Assembly (NCBI RefSeq): GCF_030817475.1
Contig: NZ_JAUSZJ010000002.1
Span: 5,036,626 to 5,100,625, forward strand
Source: Streptomyces sp. V2I9
GTDB taxonomy: Bacteria > Actinomycetota > Actinomycetes > Streptomycetales > Streptomycetaceae
Length of the DNA stretch: 64,000 nt
Direction of reading: 5' to 3'
The notes below the pieces were generated by a model. The model ran no database searches, was not told where the DNA came from, and was given only the letters and a program-made list of their open reading frames with translations. Positions 1 through 8,528 of the stretch are shown one piece after another (the first letter of the stretch is position 1; each line of letters begins with the position of its first letter). Both the position numbers and the translations under genes were made by a program.

Positions 1-27
1 CACACGGGCGTCAAGGAGTGCTTCTAG
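1..27 (+). CDS. 3' end of an upstream gene (partial)
   Basis: From the first base the reading frame gives His-Thr-Gly-Val-Lys-Glu-Cys-Phe and then TAG at 25-27, immediately before a strong hairpin at 38-76. This looks like the last eight codons of a gene cut by the window edge. In Streptomyces the DUF6114 gene that follows is usually preceded by a DUF6230 gene, so that is the best guess for its identity, but eight residues cannot prove it. Confidence 0.35.
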   Translation, partial: HTGVKECF

Positions 28-37
28 CACTCGGCCC

Positions 38-76
38 GGGTGGCCGGAACGTCTTTCCGGGACGTTCCGGCCACCC
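38..76 (+). terminator. Hairpin between first and second genes
   Basis: Perfect 16-bp stem (38-53 with 61-76) and 7-nt loop, followed by a pyrimidine-rich stretch. It sits 11 nt after the TAG at 25-27, as expected of an intrinsic terminator or a processing/attenuation hairpin ahead of the gene at 127. Confidence 0.7.
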
Positions 77-126
77 TCCCCTCCTTCCCTTCTCACCGCA
101 GTACCGGTTCCAGGGAGCTGTTTTCC

Positions 127-714
127 ATGAGCCCCGAGTCCACAGGGCAGAACGAGCACTTCATCAGCGTCTACCGGCGACGCTTCCGCGCCTGGCGGGG
201 CGACCGCCCGTTCTGGGCCGGTCTGTTCACCATGGTCGGTGGCCTTCCCATCGCCTACTTCCCGTACGCCGATCTGCACCTCGGCAATATGACGCTGGCG
301 ATGTCCACGACCGCCGGCGCCGGGTCCCTGATCATCGGAATCCTGCTGATCACCCTCGGTTTCACCATGTGGTTCCACCACATCGTCCGGGTGTTCGCGG
401 GCGTCGCGGCCATCCTGCTGGCGCTGATCTCCATACCCGTCGCCAACATCGGCGGCTTCGTGATCGGGTTCCTGCTCTCCCTCTTCGGCGGAGCCCTGTC
501 CGTTTCCTGGGTGCCCGGTGTGCCGCAGCAGGACGGCGAGGCGTCGGCGCAGGCCGGTCAGTCGCCGGTCGGCGAGCGGGACCCGCTGGCGAAGGACTTC
601 TCGTACGAGGAGCGTCCCGAGGGCGAACTCCTGCCCACGGCCGTCCCGCAGCAGCAGGGCGCCGCCTTCGACACGGCGGTCGGCTCCGAAACCGGGGGGC
701 ACCGTGCGGGGTGA
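127..714 (+). CDS. DUF6114-type multi-pass membrane protein
   Basis: This 195-residue protein of unknown function belongs to a family found almost only in streptomycetes and relatives. Residues about 28-130 form four hydrophobic segments separated by very short turns, preceded by a short basic N-terminus (YRRRFRAWRGDRPFW). The last 60 residues are hydrophilic, rich in Glu, Gln and Pro, and probably cytoplasmic. The ATG at 127 is chosen because AGGGAG precedes it at normal spacing; an in-frame ATG at 40 lies inside the upstream hairpin and is unlikely. Its stop (712-714) lies within the first codons of the next gene, so the two are probably translated together. The family name is from memory of sequence style. 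Confidence 0.75.
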   Translation: MSPESTGQNEHFISVYRRRFRAWRGDRPFWAGLFTMVGGLPIAYFPYADLHLGNMTLAMSTTAGAGSLIIGILLITLGFTMWFHHIVRVFAGVAAILLALISIPVANIGGFVIGFLLSLFGGALSVSWVPGVPQQDGEASAQAGQSPVGERDPLAKDFSYEERPEGELLPTAVPQQQGAAFDTAVGSETGGHRAG

Positions 715-2011
715 CGACGGACAGCGGACGGACGTCCGCGGCGGCGACGAGATCCGCGAGCGCACGGGTCCCCGCCACGCGGCCCCCAGGAAGTCGCTGC
801 TCACCAAGCTCCACCTGCCCAGCGGGAAGAAGGCGCTGGCGCTCGCGGCGATGCCGACAGCGGTCTTCGTGGGCATGGGACTGACGCCCAAGCTGGCCCT
901 GGCCGACGAGCGCATCGAGAACCCGTTCGCGCCCGGCCCCTGCGTCACCCGGTCCGACGAGCCGAGCGAGTCCGCCTCGCCCGAGCCCACCCCGTCCCCG
1001 TCGGCCACGGCGCAGGACGGGAAGGACGACCCCTCCGGCCAGGACGGCGCCGCGACCCCCACGCCCTCGGCCGAGGGTCCCGCCCCCGGCACGGAGAAGG
1101 ACCCGGCGGCCGGCGAGAAGCCCGGTACGGACACGCCGGCGCGCTCCGCCGACGGCGGGTCCGCCGGGACGCCCTCCGCGACCCCGACGCCCACCGCGTC
1201 GAAGAACCCGCTCGACCCGCTCGGCATCGGCGACGCGCTCAAGGACCTCTTCGACGGCCCGGACGACGAGAAGCCGGAGGAGCCGGCGGCCCCGTCCCCG
1301 AGCCCCACGCCCGAGGCGCCCGGGGAGTCGGAGAAGCCGGAGGCCCCGGCCGGGGGAGCGGGCGACAAGGCGGACGAGACGTCCGACGAGGCGGCCGACG
1401 CCATCCGCGAAGCCGCCGAGAAGGCCGGCGAGAAGGTCGAGGAGCTCGACGAGGACGTCAAGGGACTCGACCCCAAGAAGGACGAGGACATCCCGGACGG
1501 CGCGAAGCCCCGCTTCCCGTGCCCCGAGGCCGACCCGGACGCGCTCGCCGCGGCCGAACTGGAGCCCGGCATCCCGCTGCTGCCGAGCGCGCCGTGGACC
1601 CTGGAGTCCACGCGTCTCACCCTGCGGGGCCTCGACTACCACGGCATCGTCGAGGTGAAGAAGGCGGACGGCAGCATCAAGAAGGTGCTGAAGTTCACCG
1701 CGACCTCCATCGACATCAAGGACCTGCACCAGCTCACCGAGGGCCCGGCGGGCACGACGGGGCACGTGAAGTCCCGTCCCGGCTCGACCTCGGAGATCCG
1801 CGACGGCGAGGTCACGATGTACACGGAGGAGCTGAAGGGCAACCTCTTCGGCCTCATCCCGGTCACGTTCAGCCCGCAGACCCCGCCGCCGCTGAACGTC
1901 CCCATCGCCGTGTTCACCAACGTGAAGGTCGTCCAGGCCGGCCAGTTCGGCGGCACGCTCACCGTGCCCGGACTGAAGAACTACCTGGAAGGCGGCAAGG
2001 CCGGGAACTGA
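704..2011 (+). CDS. Secreted Pro/Glu-rich hypothetical protein
   Basis: A 435-residue protein starting at a GTG that overlaps the end of the DUF6114 gene by 11 nt, which implies translational coupling. After about 30 basic residues comes a hydrophobic stretch (KALALAAMPTAVFVGMGL) ending in LALADE, which reads as a signal peptide or signal anchor. Residues about 80-290 are low complexity, with repeated PSP, PTPS and acidic runs, as in wall-spanning linkers. The last 130 residues are a compact domain with alternating beta-strand patterns (TLRGLDYHGIVEVKKADG; GTLTVPGLKNYLEGG) and no catalytic motif I recognise. Homologues have at times been labelled HypF in databases, but nothing here resembles a hydrogenase maturation factor. 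Function unknown. Confidence 0.7.
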   Translation: MRGDDGQRTDVRGGDEIRERTGPRHAAPRKSLLTKLHLPSGKKALALAAMPTAVFVGMGLTPKLALADERIENPFAPGPCVTRSDEPSESASPEPTPSPSATAQDGKDDPSGQDGAATPTPSAEGPAPGTEKDPAAGEKPGTDTPARSADGGSAGTPSATPTPTASKNPLDPLGIGDALKDLFDGPDDEKPEEPAAPSPSPTPEAPGESEKPEAPAGGAGDKADETSDEAADAIREAAEKAGEKVEELDEDVKGLDPKKDEDIPDGAKPRFPCPEADPDALAAAELEPGIPLLPSAPWTLESTRLTLRGLDYHGIVEVKKADGSIKKVLKFTATSIDIKDLHQLTEGPAGTTGHVKSRPGSTSEIRDGEVTMYTEELKGNLFGLIPVTFSPQTPPPLNVPIAVFTNVKVVQAGQFGGTLTVPGLKNYLEGGKAGN

Positions 2012-2123
2012 TCGTCCGGCGGTCGTCGGCGAGCCGGGGTCCGCACGCCGGGAGGGTGGCGCGGACCCCCGGTTCGTCCGGCGCGGGTACGGCGACCTGC
2101 CGCGGGGTCCCGGCGACGGAACG

Positions 2124-2160
2124 AGGGGTGCCCCCGGACGGGAGGTCCGGGGGCACCCCT
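2124..2160. terminator. Bidirectional terminator
   Basis: Perfect 16-bp inverted repeat (2124-2139 and 2145-2160) with a 5-nt loop, lying between two convergent genes that end at 2011 and 2177. It can serve both. Confidence 0.85.
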
Positions 2161-2176
2161 CAGGTGTGCGTGCGGG

Positions 2177-3607
2177 TCAGTCCCGCTCGCCGCCGCCCAG
2201 GTGGTGGACCCGGACCATGTTGGTGGTGCCGGGGACGCCGGGGGGCGAGCCGGCGGTGATGACCATCGTGTCGCCGTCGTTGTAGCGGTTCAGCTTCAGC
2301 AGCTCCGCGTCGACCAGGTCGACCATCGCGTCGGTGTTGTCCACGTGCGGGACGACGTACGACTCGACGCCCCAGCTCAGCGCGAGCTGGTTGCGGGTGT
2401 TCTCGTCGGTGGTGAACGCCAGGATCGGCTGGGCCGTGCGGTAGCGCGAGAGGCGGCGGGCCGTGTCGCCGGACTGGGTGAACGCGACGAGGGCCTTGCC
2501 GTTGAGGAAGTCCGCGATCTCGCAGGCCGCGCGGGCCACCGAACCGCCCTGCGTGCGGGGCTTCTTGCCGGGGACCAGCGGCTGGAGGCCCTTGGAGAGC
2601 AGCTCCTCCTCGGCGGCGGTGACGATCTTCGCCATCGTCTTGACCGTCTCGATCGGGTACGCGCCCACCGACGACTCGGCCGACAGCATGACCGCGTCCG
2701 CGCCGTCCAGGATCGCGTTGGCGACGTCGGACGCCTCGGCGCGGGTCGGCCGCGAGTTGGTGATCATCGACTCCATCATCTGGGTCGCCACGATCACCGG
2801 CTTGGCGTTGCGGCGGCACAGCTCCACCAGGCGCTTCTGCACCATCGGGACCTTCTCCAGCGGGTACTCGACCGCCAGGTCGCCACGGGCCACCATCACC
2901 CCGTCGAACGCCGCGACGACGCCCTCCATGTGCTCGACCGCCTGCGGCTTCTCCACCTTGGCGATGACGGGGACCCGGCGGCCCTCCTCGTCCATCACCT
3001 TGTGCACGTCCTTGACGTCGTCGGCGTCCCGGACGAAGGAGAGGGCGACCAGGTCGCAGCCCATCCGCAGCGCGAAGCGCAGGTCCTCGACGTCCTTCCC
3101 GGACAGGGCCGGGACGTTGACCGCCGCGCCGGGCAGGTTGATGCCCTTGTGGTCGGAGATGACACCGCCCTCGATGACGATGGTCCGTACCCGGGGGCCC
3201 TCGACCGCGACGACCTTCAGCTCGACGTTGCCGTCGTTGATCAGGATCGGGTCGCCCTTGACGACATCGCCCGGCAGGCCCTTGTAGGTGGTGCCGCAGA
3301 TCGACTTGTCGCCGGGGACGTCCTCGGAGGTGATGGTGAACTCGTCACCGCGGACCAGTTCGACCGGGCCCTCGGCGAACTTGGCCAGCCGGATCTTCGG
3401 GCCCTGGAGGTCGGCGAGCACGCCCACCGCGCGGCCGGTCTCGGCGGCGGCCTTGCGGACGCGGTCGTAACGGCCCTGGTGTTCCTCGTGGGAGCCGTGG
3501 CTGAAGTTGAAACGGGCCACGCTCATGCCCGCCTCGATCAGAGCGACGAGCTGCTCGTGGGAGTCGACGGCGGGACCGAGGGTGCAGACGATTTTGGAAC
3601 GGCGCAT
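2177..3607 (-). CDS. pyk: Pyruvate kinase
   Basis: Transfers phosphate from phosphoenolpyruvate to ADP, the last step of glycolysis, in the cytoplasm. The protein is 476 residues, normal for the short bacterial form that lacks a C-terminal PEP-utilizer-like extension. The N-terminus MRRSKIVCTLGPA and the FNFSHG motif are typical. The active-site signature VIAKVEKPQAV places the catalytic Lys at 217 and the metal-binding Glu at 219; ARGDLAVE and ATQMMESM follow. It lies about 100 bp downstream of ackA on the same strand, so transcripts could run pta-ackA-pyk, but an A/T-rich promoter-like stretch before the ATG suggests its own start. Streptomycetes usually carry two pyk genes; this position corresponds to pyk2 in my memory of S. 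coelicolor. Confidence 0.96.
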   Translation of the reverse strand: MRRSKIVCTLGPAVDSHEQLVALIEAGMSVARFNFSHGSHEEHQGRYDRVRKAAAETGRAVGVLADLQGPKIRLAKFAEGPVELVRGDEFTITSEDVPGDKSICGTTYKGLPGDVVKGDPILINDGNVELKVVAVEGPRVRTIVIEGGVISDHKGINLPGAAVNVPALSGKDVEDLRFALRMGCDLVALSFVRDADDVKDVHKVMDEEGRRVPVIAKVEKPQAVEHMEGVVAAFDGVMVARGDLAVEYPLEKVPMVQKRLVELCRRNAKPVIVATQMMESMITNSRPTRAEASDVANAILDGADAVMLSAESSVGAYPIETVKTMAKIVTAAEEELLSKGLQPLVPGKKPRTQGGSVARAACEIADFLNGKALVAFTQSGDTARRLSRYRTAQPILAFTTDENTRNQLALSWGVESYVVPHVDNTDAMVDLVDAELLKLNRYNDGDTMVITAGSPPGVPGTTNMVRVHHLGGGERD

Positions 3608-3613
3608 GAGGCG

Positions 3614-3648
3614 GATCCTATCGGTTTGTTTCGCTGCGGAATATTCCG
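3614..3648 (-). promoter_or_regulatory. Candidate pyk promoter with palindrome
   Basis: On the minus strand TAGGAT (3619-3614) fits a housekeeping -10 box and ends 6 nt before the ATG at 3607, so transcription would start at or next to the start codon (leaderless mRNA), unless the AGGA inside it acts as SD. Upstream, at 3637-3648, is the 12-bp perfect palindrome CGGAATATTCCG, unusually A/T-rich for this genome and a possible operator. No good -35 box is visible. Confidence 0.35.
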
Positions 3649-3709
3649 TCTGGTGGAAGATACAAAAGGGCGCGGGGGTGCTCAGTTGTCGACCCGTCCG
3701 AGCCGTGCG

Positions 3710-4963
3710 TCACGACCCCTCGACGAGCGCGTACGTCTGGTCGGCGATCTCCAGCTCCTCGTCCGTCGGCACCACGGCCACCGCCACCCGCGCGTACTCC
3801 GGCGAGATCAGCCGCGGCTCCCCGGACCGTACGGCGTTGAGCCCGGCGTCCACCGCCATGCCCAGCTCCTCCAGGCCCGCGATGGCAGCTTCCCGCACCG
3901 GGGCCGCGTTCTCACCGACCCCCGCCGTGAACGCCACCGCGTCCACCCGGCCGAGCACCGCCGTATAGGCGCCGATGTACTTCTTCAGCCGGTGCACGTA
4001 GATGTCGAAGGCCAGCGCCGCCCGCTCGTCGCCCTCGTCGATCCGGCGGCGGATCACCCGCATGTCGTTGTCGCCGCACAGGCCGACCAGCCCGCTCCTC
4101 TTGTTCAGCAGGACGTCGACCTCGTCGGCCGACATGCCCGCCACCCGCATCAGGTGGAAGGTGACCGCCGGATCGATGTCCCCCGAGCGCGTACCCATCA
4201 CGAGCCCCTCCAAGGGGGTCAGCCCCATGGAGGTGTCCACGCACCGGCCGCCCGCGACCGCCGAGACGGACGCCCCGTTGCCCAGGTGCAGCACGATCAC
4301 GTTCACCTCCTCCGGCGCCCTGCCCAGCAGCTCGGCCGTCTTCCGCGAGACGTACGCGTGCGAGGTGCCGTGGAAGCCGTAGCGGCGGATGCGGTGCGCG
4401 TCGGCGGTCTCCACGTCGATCGCGTACCGCGCGGCCGACTCCGGCATCGTCCGGTGGAACGCCGTGTCGAACACCGCGACCTGCGGCAGGTCCGGCCGCA
4501 GCGCCCGCGCCGTACGGATGCCGGTGATGTTGGCCGGGTTGTGCAGCGGCGCGACCGGTACCAGGCGCTCGATCTCCTTCAGCACCTCGTCGGTGATCAG
4601 CGTCGGCTCGCTGAACCGCAGCCCGCCGTGCACCACCCGGTGCCCGATCGCGGCGAGTTCGGGGGAGTCCAGGCCGAGTCCGTCCGCCGCCAGCTCCTCG
4701 GCCGCCGCCTTCAGCGCCTCGTCGTGGTCGGCGATCCGGCCCGTACGCTCCCTGGTCTCCGTCCCGCCCGACGGCGTGTGCACCAGCCGCGAGGTCTCCT
4801 CGCCGATCCGCTCGACCAGGCCCGAGGCGAGCCGGGAGCGGTCCCGCATGTCGAGGAGCTGGTACTTCACCGACGAGGAGCCGGAGTTGAGGACGAGGAC
4901 GCGATGCGGTTCCACAGGGGCAGCCGTGCTTTCGTGATCGGGGGCGGGGGCGGTGTCCGTCAT
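3710..4963 (-). CDS. ackA: Acetate kinase
   Basis: Interconverts acetyl phosphate + ADP and acetate + ATP, forming with Pta the overflow and acetate-assimilation route. The protein is 417 residues with all family signatures: VLVLNSGSSSVKYQ near residue 22 (phosphate/magnesium-binding Asn26), IGHRVVHGG, YGFHGTSH, VIVLHLGNGASVSAV and GTRSGDIDP. The first 20 residues (MTDTAPAPDHESTAAPVEPH) are an extra low-complexity tail compared with the E. coli enzyme. The ATG at 4963 overlaps the pta stop as ATGA, so the start is firm and the two genes are translationally coupled. Confidence 0.96.
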   Translation of the reverse strand: MTDTAPAPDHESTAAPVEPHRVLVLNSGSSSVKYQLLDMRDRSRLASGLVERIGEETSRLVHTPSGGTETRERTGRIADHDEALKAAAEELAADGLGLDSPELAAIGHRVVHGGLRFSEPTLITDEVLKEIERLVPVAPLHNPANITGIRTARALRPDLPQVAVFDTAFHRTMPESAARYAIDVETADAHRIRRYGFHGTSHAYVSRKTAELLGRAPEEVNVIVLHLGNGASVSAVAGGRCVDTSMGLTPLEGLVMGTRSGDIDPAVTFHLMRVAGMSADEVDVLLNKRSGLVGLCGDNDMRVIRRRIDEGDERAALAFDIYVHRLKKYIGAYTAVLGRVDAVAFTAGVGENAAPVREAAIAGLEELGMAVDAGLNAVRSGEPRLISPEYARVAVAVVPTDEELEIADQTYALVEGS

Positions 4964-7041
4964 GCGGGGCGCTCCTCGCCCTGGGCCTGGATCGCCGTGA
5001 TGGCCACGGTGTTGACGATGTCCTGGACGAGCGCGCCGCGCGAGAGGTCGTTGACCGGCTTGCGCAGGCCCTGGAGCACCGGACCGACCGCCACCGCTCC
5101 CGCCGAGCGCTGCACGGCCTTGTAGGTGTTGTTGCCGGTGTTCAGGTCCGGGAAGATCAGCACGCTCGCCCGGCCCGCCACCTCCGAGTCCGGCAGTTTC
5201 GTCGCCGCGACGGTCGGCTCGACCGCCGCGTCGTACTGGATCGGCCCCTCCACCCGCAGGTCCGGACGCTCGGCCCGCACCCGCTCGGTGGCCTCGCGCA
5301 CCTTGTCGACGTCCGCGCCGGAGCCCGAGGTCCCGGTCGAGTACGACAGCATCGCCACCCGGGGCTCCACGCCGAAGCGGGCCGCCGTCGCCGCCGACTG
5401 CACCGCGATGTCCGCGAGCTGCTCGGCGTCCGGGTCCGGGTTCACCGCGCAGTCGCCGTACACGAGGACCTTGTCGGCCAGGCACATGAAGAAGACGGAC
5501 GAGACGATCGACGCGTCCGGCTTGGTCTTGATGATCTCGAACGCCGGGCGGATCGTGGCGGCCGTGGAGTGCACCGACCCCGACACCATCCCGTCGGCCA
5601 GCCCCTCCCGCACCATCAGCGTGCCGAAGTAGTTCACGTCCGCCACCACGTCGTACGCCAGCTCCACCGTCACCCCGCGGTGCGCGCGCAGCTCGGCGTA
5701 CCGCTCGGCGAACGTCTGCCGCAGCTCCGAGGTGTGCGGGTCGATCAGCTGAGCCCGCGCGAGGTCGATCCCGAGGTCGGCGGCCTTCTTGCGGATCACG
5801 TCCACGTCGCCGAGGAGGGTGAGATCGCAGACGTCGCGGCGCGTCAGCACGTCGGCGGCGCGCAGCACCCGCTCCTCCGTGCCTTCCGGCAGCACCACGC
5901 GTTTGCGGTCGGAGCGGGCCTGCTCCAGCAGCTCGTGTTCGAACATCATCGGCGTGACGCGCTCGCTGCGGGCCACCGAGATCCGCTCCAGCAGGGCGCC
6001 GGTGTCCACATGGCGCTCGAACAGGCCGAGGGCGGTCTCCGCCTTGCGCGGGGTCGCCGCGTTCAACTTGCCTTCGAGCGTGAAGAGTTCGGCCGCCGTG
6101 GGGAAGGAGCCGCCGGCCACCGACACGACCGGGGTCCCCGGTGCGAGCCGCGCGGCCAGCGTGAGTATCTCCTCGCCGGGCCGCTCGTCCAGGGTCAGCA
6201 GCACGCCCGCGATGGGCGGGGTGCCCGCGCTGTGCGCGGCCAGCGAACCCACCACCAGGTCCGCCCGGTCCCCGGGGGTGACCACCAGGCAGCCGGGCGT
6301 CAGGGCGTTCAGCAGGTTCGGCAGCATCGCCCCGCCGAACACGAAGTCCAGCGCGTCGCGCGCCAGCCCCGAGTCGTCGCCGAGCAGCACCGTGCCGTCC
6401 AGCGCCGCGGTGATCTGGGCGACCGTGGGCGCCGAGAGCGCCGGATCGTCCGGCAGCACGGAGACGGGGACCGGCAGCCGGGCCGCGAGCCGCTCCGCTA
6501 TCGCCGTGCGGTCCTCGGCGGCGACCCGGTTGACCACCATGGCCAGCACGTCGCAGCCCAGCCCCGCGTAGGCGCGGTAGGCGTTGCGGGTCTCGGCCCG
6601 GACCGACTCCGCGGTCTGGCCCTTGCCGCCGACCACCGCGATCACCGAGGCCCCGAACTCGTTGGCCAGCCGGGCGTTGAGCGCCAGCTCGTCGGGGAGC
6701 TGGGTGGCGGCGAAGTCGCTGCCGAGGACGAGGACCGCCTCGTACTCCCTGGCCACCCGGTGGAAGCGCTCGACCAGCTGCGAGACCAGCTCGTCGGTGC
6801 CCTTCTCCGCCTGTACGGCGGACGCCTCGTGGTAGTCCAGGCCGTAGACCGAGGCCGGGCTCTGGGAGAGCCGGTAGCGGGCCCGCAGCAGCTCGTAGAG
6901 CCGGTCGGGCCCGTCGTGGACCAGCGGGCGGAAGACCCCGACCCGGTCCACCTGACGCGTCAGAAGCTCCATGACTCCCAGCTCGACGACCTGCCGGCCG
7001 TCCCCCCGGTCGATCCCGGTCACATACACGCTCCGCGCCAC
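4960..7041 (-). CDS. pta: Phosphate acetyltransferase (long form)
   Basis: Makes acetyl phosphate from acetyl-CoA and phosphate. At 693 residues this is the long, three-domain form: an N-terminal P-loop-like domain without a functional Walker A (starting MARSVYVTGIDRGDGRQ), a central DRTGG-type region, and the C-terminal PTA catalytic domain of about 320 residues with VLPEGTEERVLRAAD, VSGSVHSTAATIRPAFEIIKT and LIFPDLNTGNNTYKA. The N-terminal part is a regulatory module in enterobacteria. It is the first gene of a pta-ackA pair (4-nt overlap) and faces away from pfkA across 352 bp that holds a large inverted repeat. Confidence 0.96.
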   Translation of the reverse strand: MARSVYVTGIDRGDGRQVVELGVMELLTRQVDRVGVFRPLVHDGPDRLYELLRARYRLSQSPASVYGLDYHEASAVQAEKGTDELVSQLVERFHRVAREYEAVLVLGSDFAATQLPDELALNARLANEFGASVIAVVGGKGQTAESVRAETRNAYRAYAGLGCDVLAMVVNRVAAEDRTAIAERLAARLPVPVSVLPDDPALSAPTVAQITAALDGTVLLGDDSGLARDALDFVFGGAMLPNLLNALTPGCLVVTPGDRADLVVGSLAAHSAGTPPIAGVLLTLDERPGEEILTLAARLAPGTPVVSVAGGSFPTAAELFTLEGKLNAATPRKAETALGLFERHVDTGALLERISVARSERVTPMMFEHELLEQARSDRKRVVLPEGTEERVLRAADVLTRRDVCDLTLLGDVDVIRKKAADLGIDLARAQLIDPHTSELRQTFAERYAELRAHRGVTVELAYDVVADVNYFGTLMVREGLADGMVSGSVHSTAATIRPAFEIIKTKPDASIVSSVFFMCLADKVLVYGDCAVNPDPDAEQLADIAVQSAATAARFGVEPRVAMLSYSTGTSGSGADVDKVREATERVRAERPDLRVEGPIQYDAAVEPTVAATKLPDSEVAGRASVLIFPDLNTGNNTYKAVQRSAGAVAVGPVLQGLRKPVNDLSRGALVQDIVNTVAITAIQAQGEERPA

Positions 7042-7393
7042 GCGTGCTCTCCCGTCCCTGTCTCGGTGCCGTACCCCGGCGGAACACCGGGCGTCCGAAC
7101 GGGAGTGGCGCCCCCGTGCCCGCCCGGTGTTCCGCCGGGTACGGCATTGGCCTGCATCGGCTCTTGACGATACCTGCGGGTGCCGCTAGGCCGCCCGCCG
7201 GAGAAGCACTCCACCCCGGCCGGGACGACGCGCTCACCGGCCCCGTGCACCTCCTGCCCCGTCGCCCCCCCCCGTACGGCCGAAAGCGCGGTCGTCGTGC
7301 CGGGCGTGGGACAATCGTCCTGGTTCAGGGCACGGAGGCCGCCACGGTCGGTCTCCCGGAAAAGCGCGACTAGCGAGCAGGAGACACACCTCG
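7042..7393. other. Divergent pta/pfkA intergenic region
   Basis: 352 bp with no convincing gene. It holds the long inverted repeat at 7067-7146, a C9 run at 7265-7273 and the pfkA leader with its ribosome site. The promoters for pta and pfkA must lie here, but I could not assign clear -35/-10 pairs. Confidence 0.6.
7067..7146. repeat. Long imperfect inverted repeat
   Basis: Left arm 7067-7093 and right arm 7121-7146 are reverse complements over 26 positions, with one extra C in the left arm, separated by 27 bp. It lies 26 bp upstream of the pta start, so it is in the 5' leader or promoter of pta rather than at a gene end. It could be an mRNA hairpin, a double operator or the relic of a small repeat element. 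Confidence 0.7.
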
Positions 7394-8419
7394 ATGCGCA
7401 TCGGAATTCTCACCGCGGGCGGCGACTGCCCCGGCCTGAACGCAGTGATCCGGTCGGTCGTCCACCGTGCCGTCGTGGGTCACGGCGACGAGGTCATCGG
7501 CTTCGAGGACGGCTTCAAGGGGCTGCTCGACGGCCACTACCGGCCCCTCGACCTCAACGCGGTCAGCGGCATCCTCGCCCGTGGCGGCACCATCCTCGGC
7601 TCGGCCCGGCTGGAGCGCGACCGGCTCCGCGAGGCCGCCGAGAACTGCGCGGAGCTGTCCCGCCGTTACGGCATCGACGCGCTCATCCCGATCGGCGGGG
7701 AGGGCACGCTCACCGCTGCCCGGATGCTCGCGGACGCCGGCATGCCCGTCGTCGGCGTCCCGAAGACCATCGACAACGACATCTCCTCCACCGACCGCAC
7801 GTTCGGATTCGACACGGCGGTGGGCGTTGCGACCGAGGCCATAGACCGTCTGAAGACCACCGCCGAGTCCCACCAGCGCGTGATGGTCGTCGAGGTCATG
7901 GGCCGGCACGCCGGGTGGATCGCGCTGGAGTCCGGAATGGCCGGCGGCGCCCACGGGATCTGCCTGCCGGAGCGCCCCTTCCAGGTCGACGACCTGGTCA
8001 AGATGGTCGAGGAACGGTTCGCGCGCGGCAAGAAGTTCGCCGTCATCTGCGTCGCCGAGGGCGCGCACCCGGCCGAGGGCTCCATGCCGTACGCCAAGGG
8101 CGAGATCGACCAGTACGGCCACGAGCGCTTCCAGGGCATCGGCAACCGCCTCGCCATCGAGCTGGAGACCCGGCTGGGCAAGGAGGCCCGGCCGGTCATT
8201 CTCGGCCATGTCCAGCGCGGCGGCACGCCGACCGCGTACGACCGGGTGCTCGCCACCCGCTTCGGCTGGCACGCGGTGGAGGCCGTGCACCGCGGCGAGT
8301 TCGGCCGGATGACCGCCCTGCGCGGCAACGACATCGCCATGGTCCCGCTCGCCGAGGCCATCACCCAGCTGAAGCGGGTGCCCGCCGAGCGGATGTACGA
8401 GGCGGAGTCGGTCTTCTAG
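7394..8419 (+). CDS. pfkA: 6-phosphofructokinase, ATP-dependent type
   Basis: Phosphorylates fructose 6-phosphate, committing carbon to glycolysis. The protein is 341 residues, starting at ATG after AGGAG with 9-nt spacing. The nucleotide-binding TAGGDCPGLN opens the chain; PKTIDND (123-129) holds the catalytic Asp127, and MGRHAGWIA and HVQRGGTPTAYDR follow. Residue 104 is Gly (GGEGT), which in this superfamily goes with ATP use; PPi enzymes have Asp there. Residue 124 is Lys, as in the actinobacterial group III enzymes that include PPi-dependent members. I therefore call it ATP-dependent. In S. coelicolor the gene at this place is pfkA2, as I recall, the main enzyme. Confidence 0.95.
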   Translation: MRIGILTAGGDCPGLNAVIRSVVHRAVVGHGDEVIGFEDGFKGLLDGHYRPLDLNAVSGILARGGTILGSARLERDRLREAAENCAELSRRYGIDALIPIGGEGTLTAARMLADAGMPVVGVPKTIDNDISSTDRTFGFDTAVGVATEAIDRLKTTAESHQRVMVVEVMGRHAGWIALESGMAGGAHGICLPERPFQVDDLVKMVEERFARGKKFAVICVAEGAHPAEGSMPYAKGEIDQYGHERFQGIGNRLAIELETRLGKEARPVILGHVQRGGTPTAYDRVLATRFGWHAVEAVHRGEFGRMTALRGNDIAMVPLAEAITQLKRVPAERMYEAESVF

Positions 8420-8496
8420 GACCGCCGGACCTCGTCGCGCTTCCAGGGCCCGCCGCGCTTCCTCGCGCCGGAACCGCACAGGCGGCCGGTCCGGAA

Positions 8497-8526
8497 CCGC
8501 ACGGGCCGCACGGGCGGCCCGTGCGG
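8497..8526. terminator. Bidirectional terminator
   Basis: Perfect 12-bp stem (8497-8508 with 8515-8526) and 6-nt loop, placed 77 nt after pfkA and abutting the stop of the convergent regulator gene at 8529. Confidence 0.75.
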
Positions 8527-8528
8527 AG

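Noticed and set aside
2201..5125. 974-codon open frame on the plus strand opposite pyk, ackA and part of pta.
   Set aside because: Composition is the Val/Gly/Asp/Arg-rich pattern of an antisense shadow and it crosses several real genes.
3710..7237. One open frame of 1175 codons spanning ackA and pta on the minus strand.
   Set aside because: The first two thirds are the wrong frame of pta; only the last 417 codons (acetate kinase) are real. It arises because high-GC DNA has few stops.
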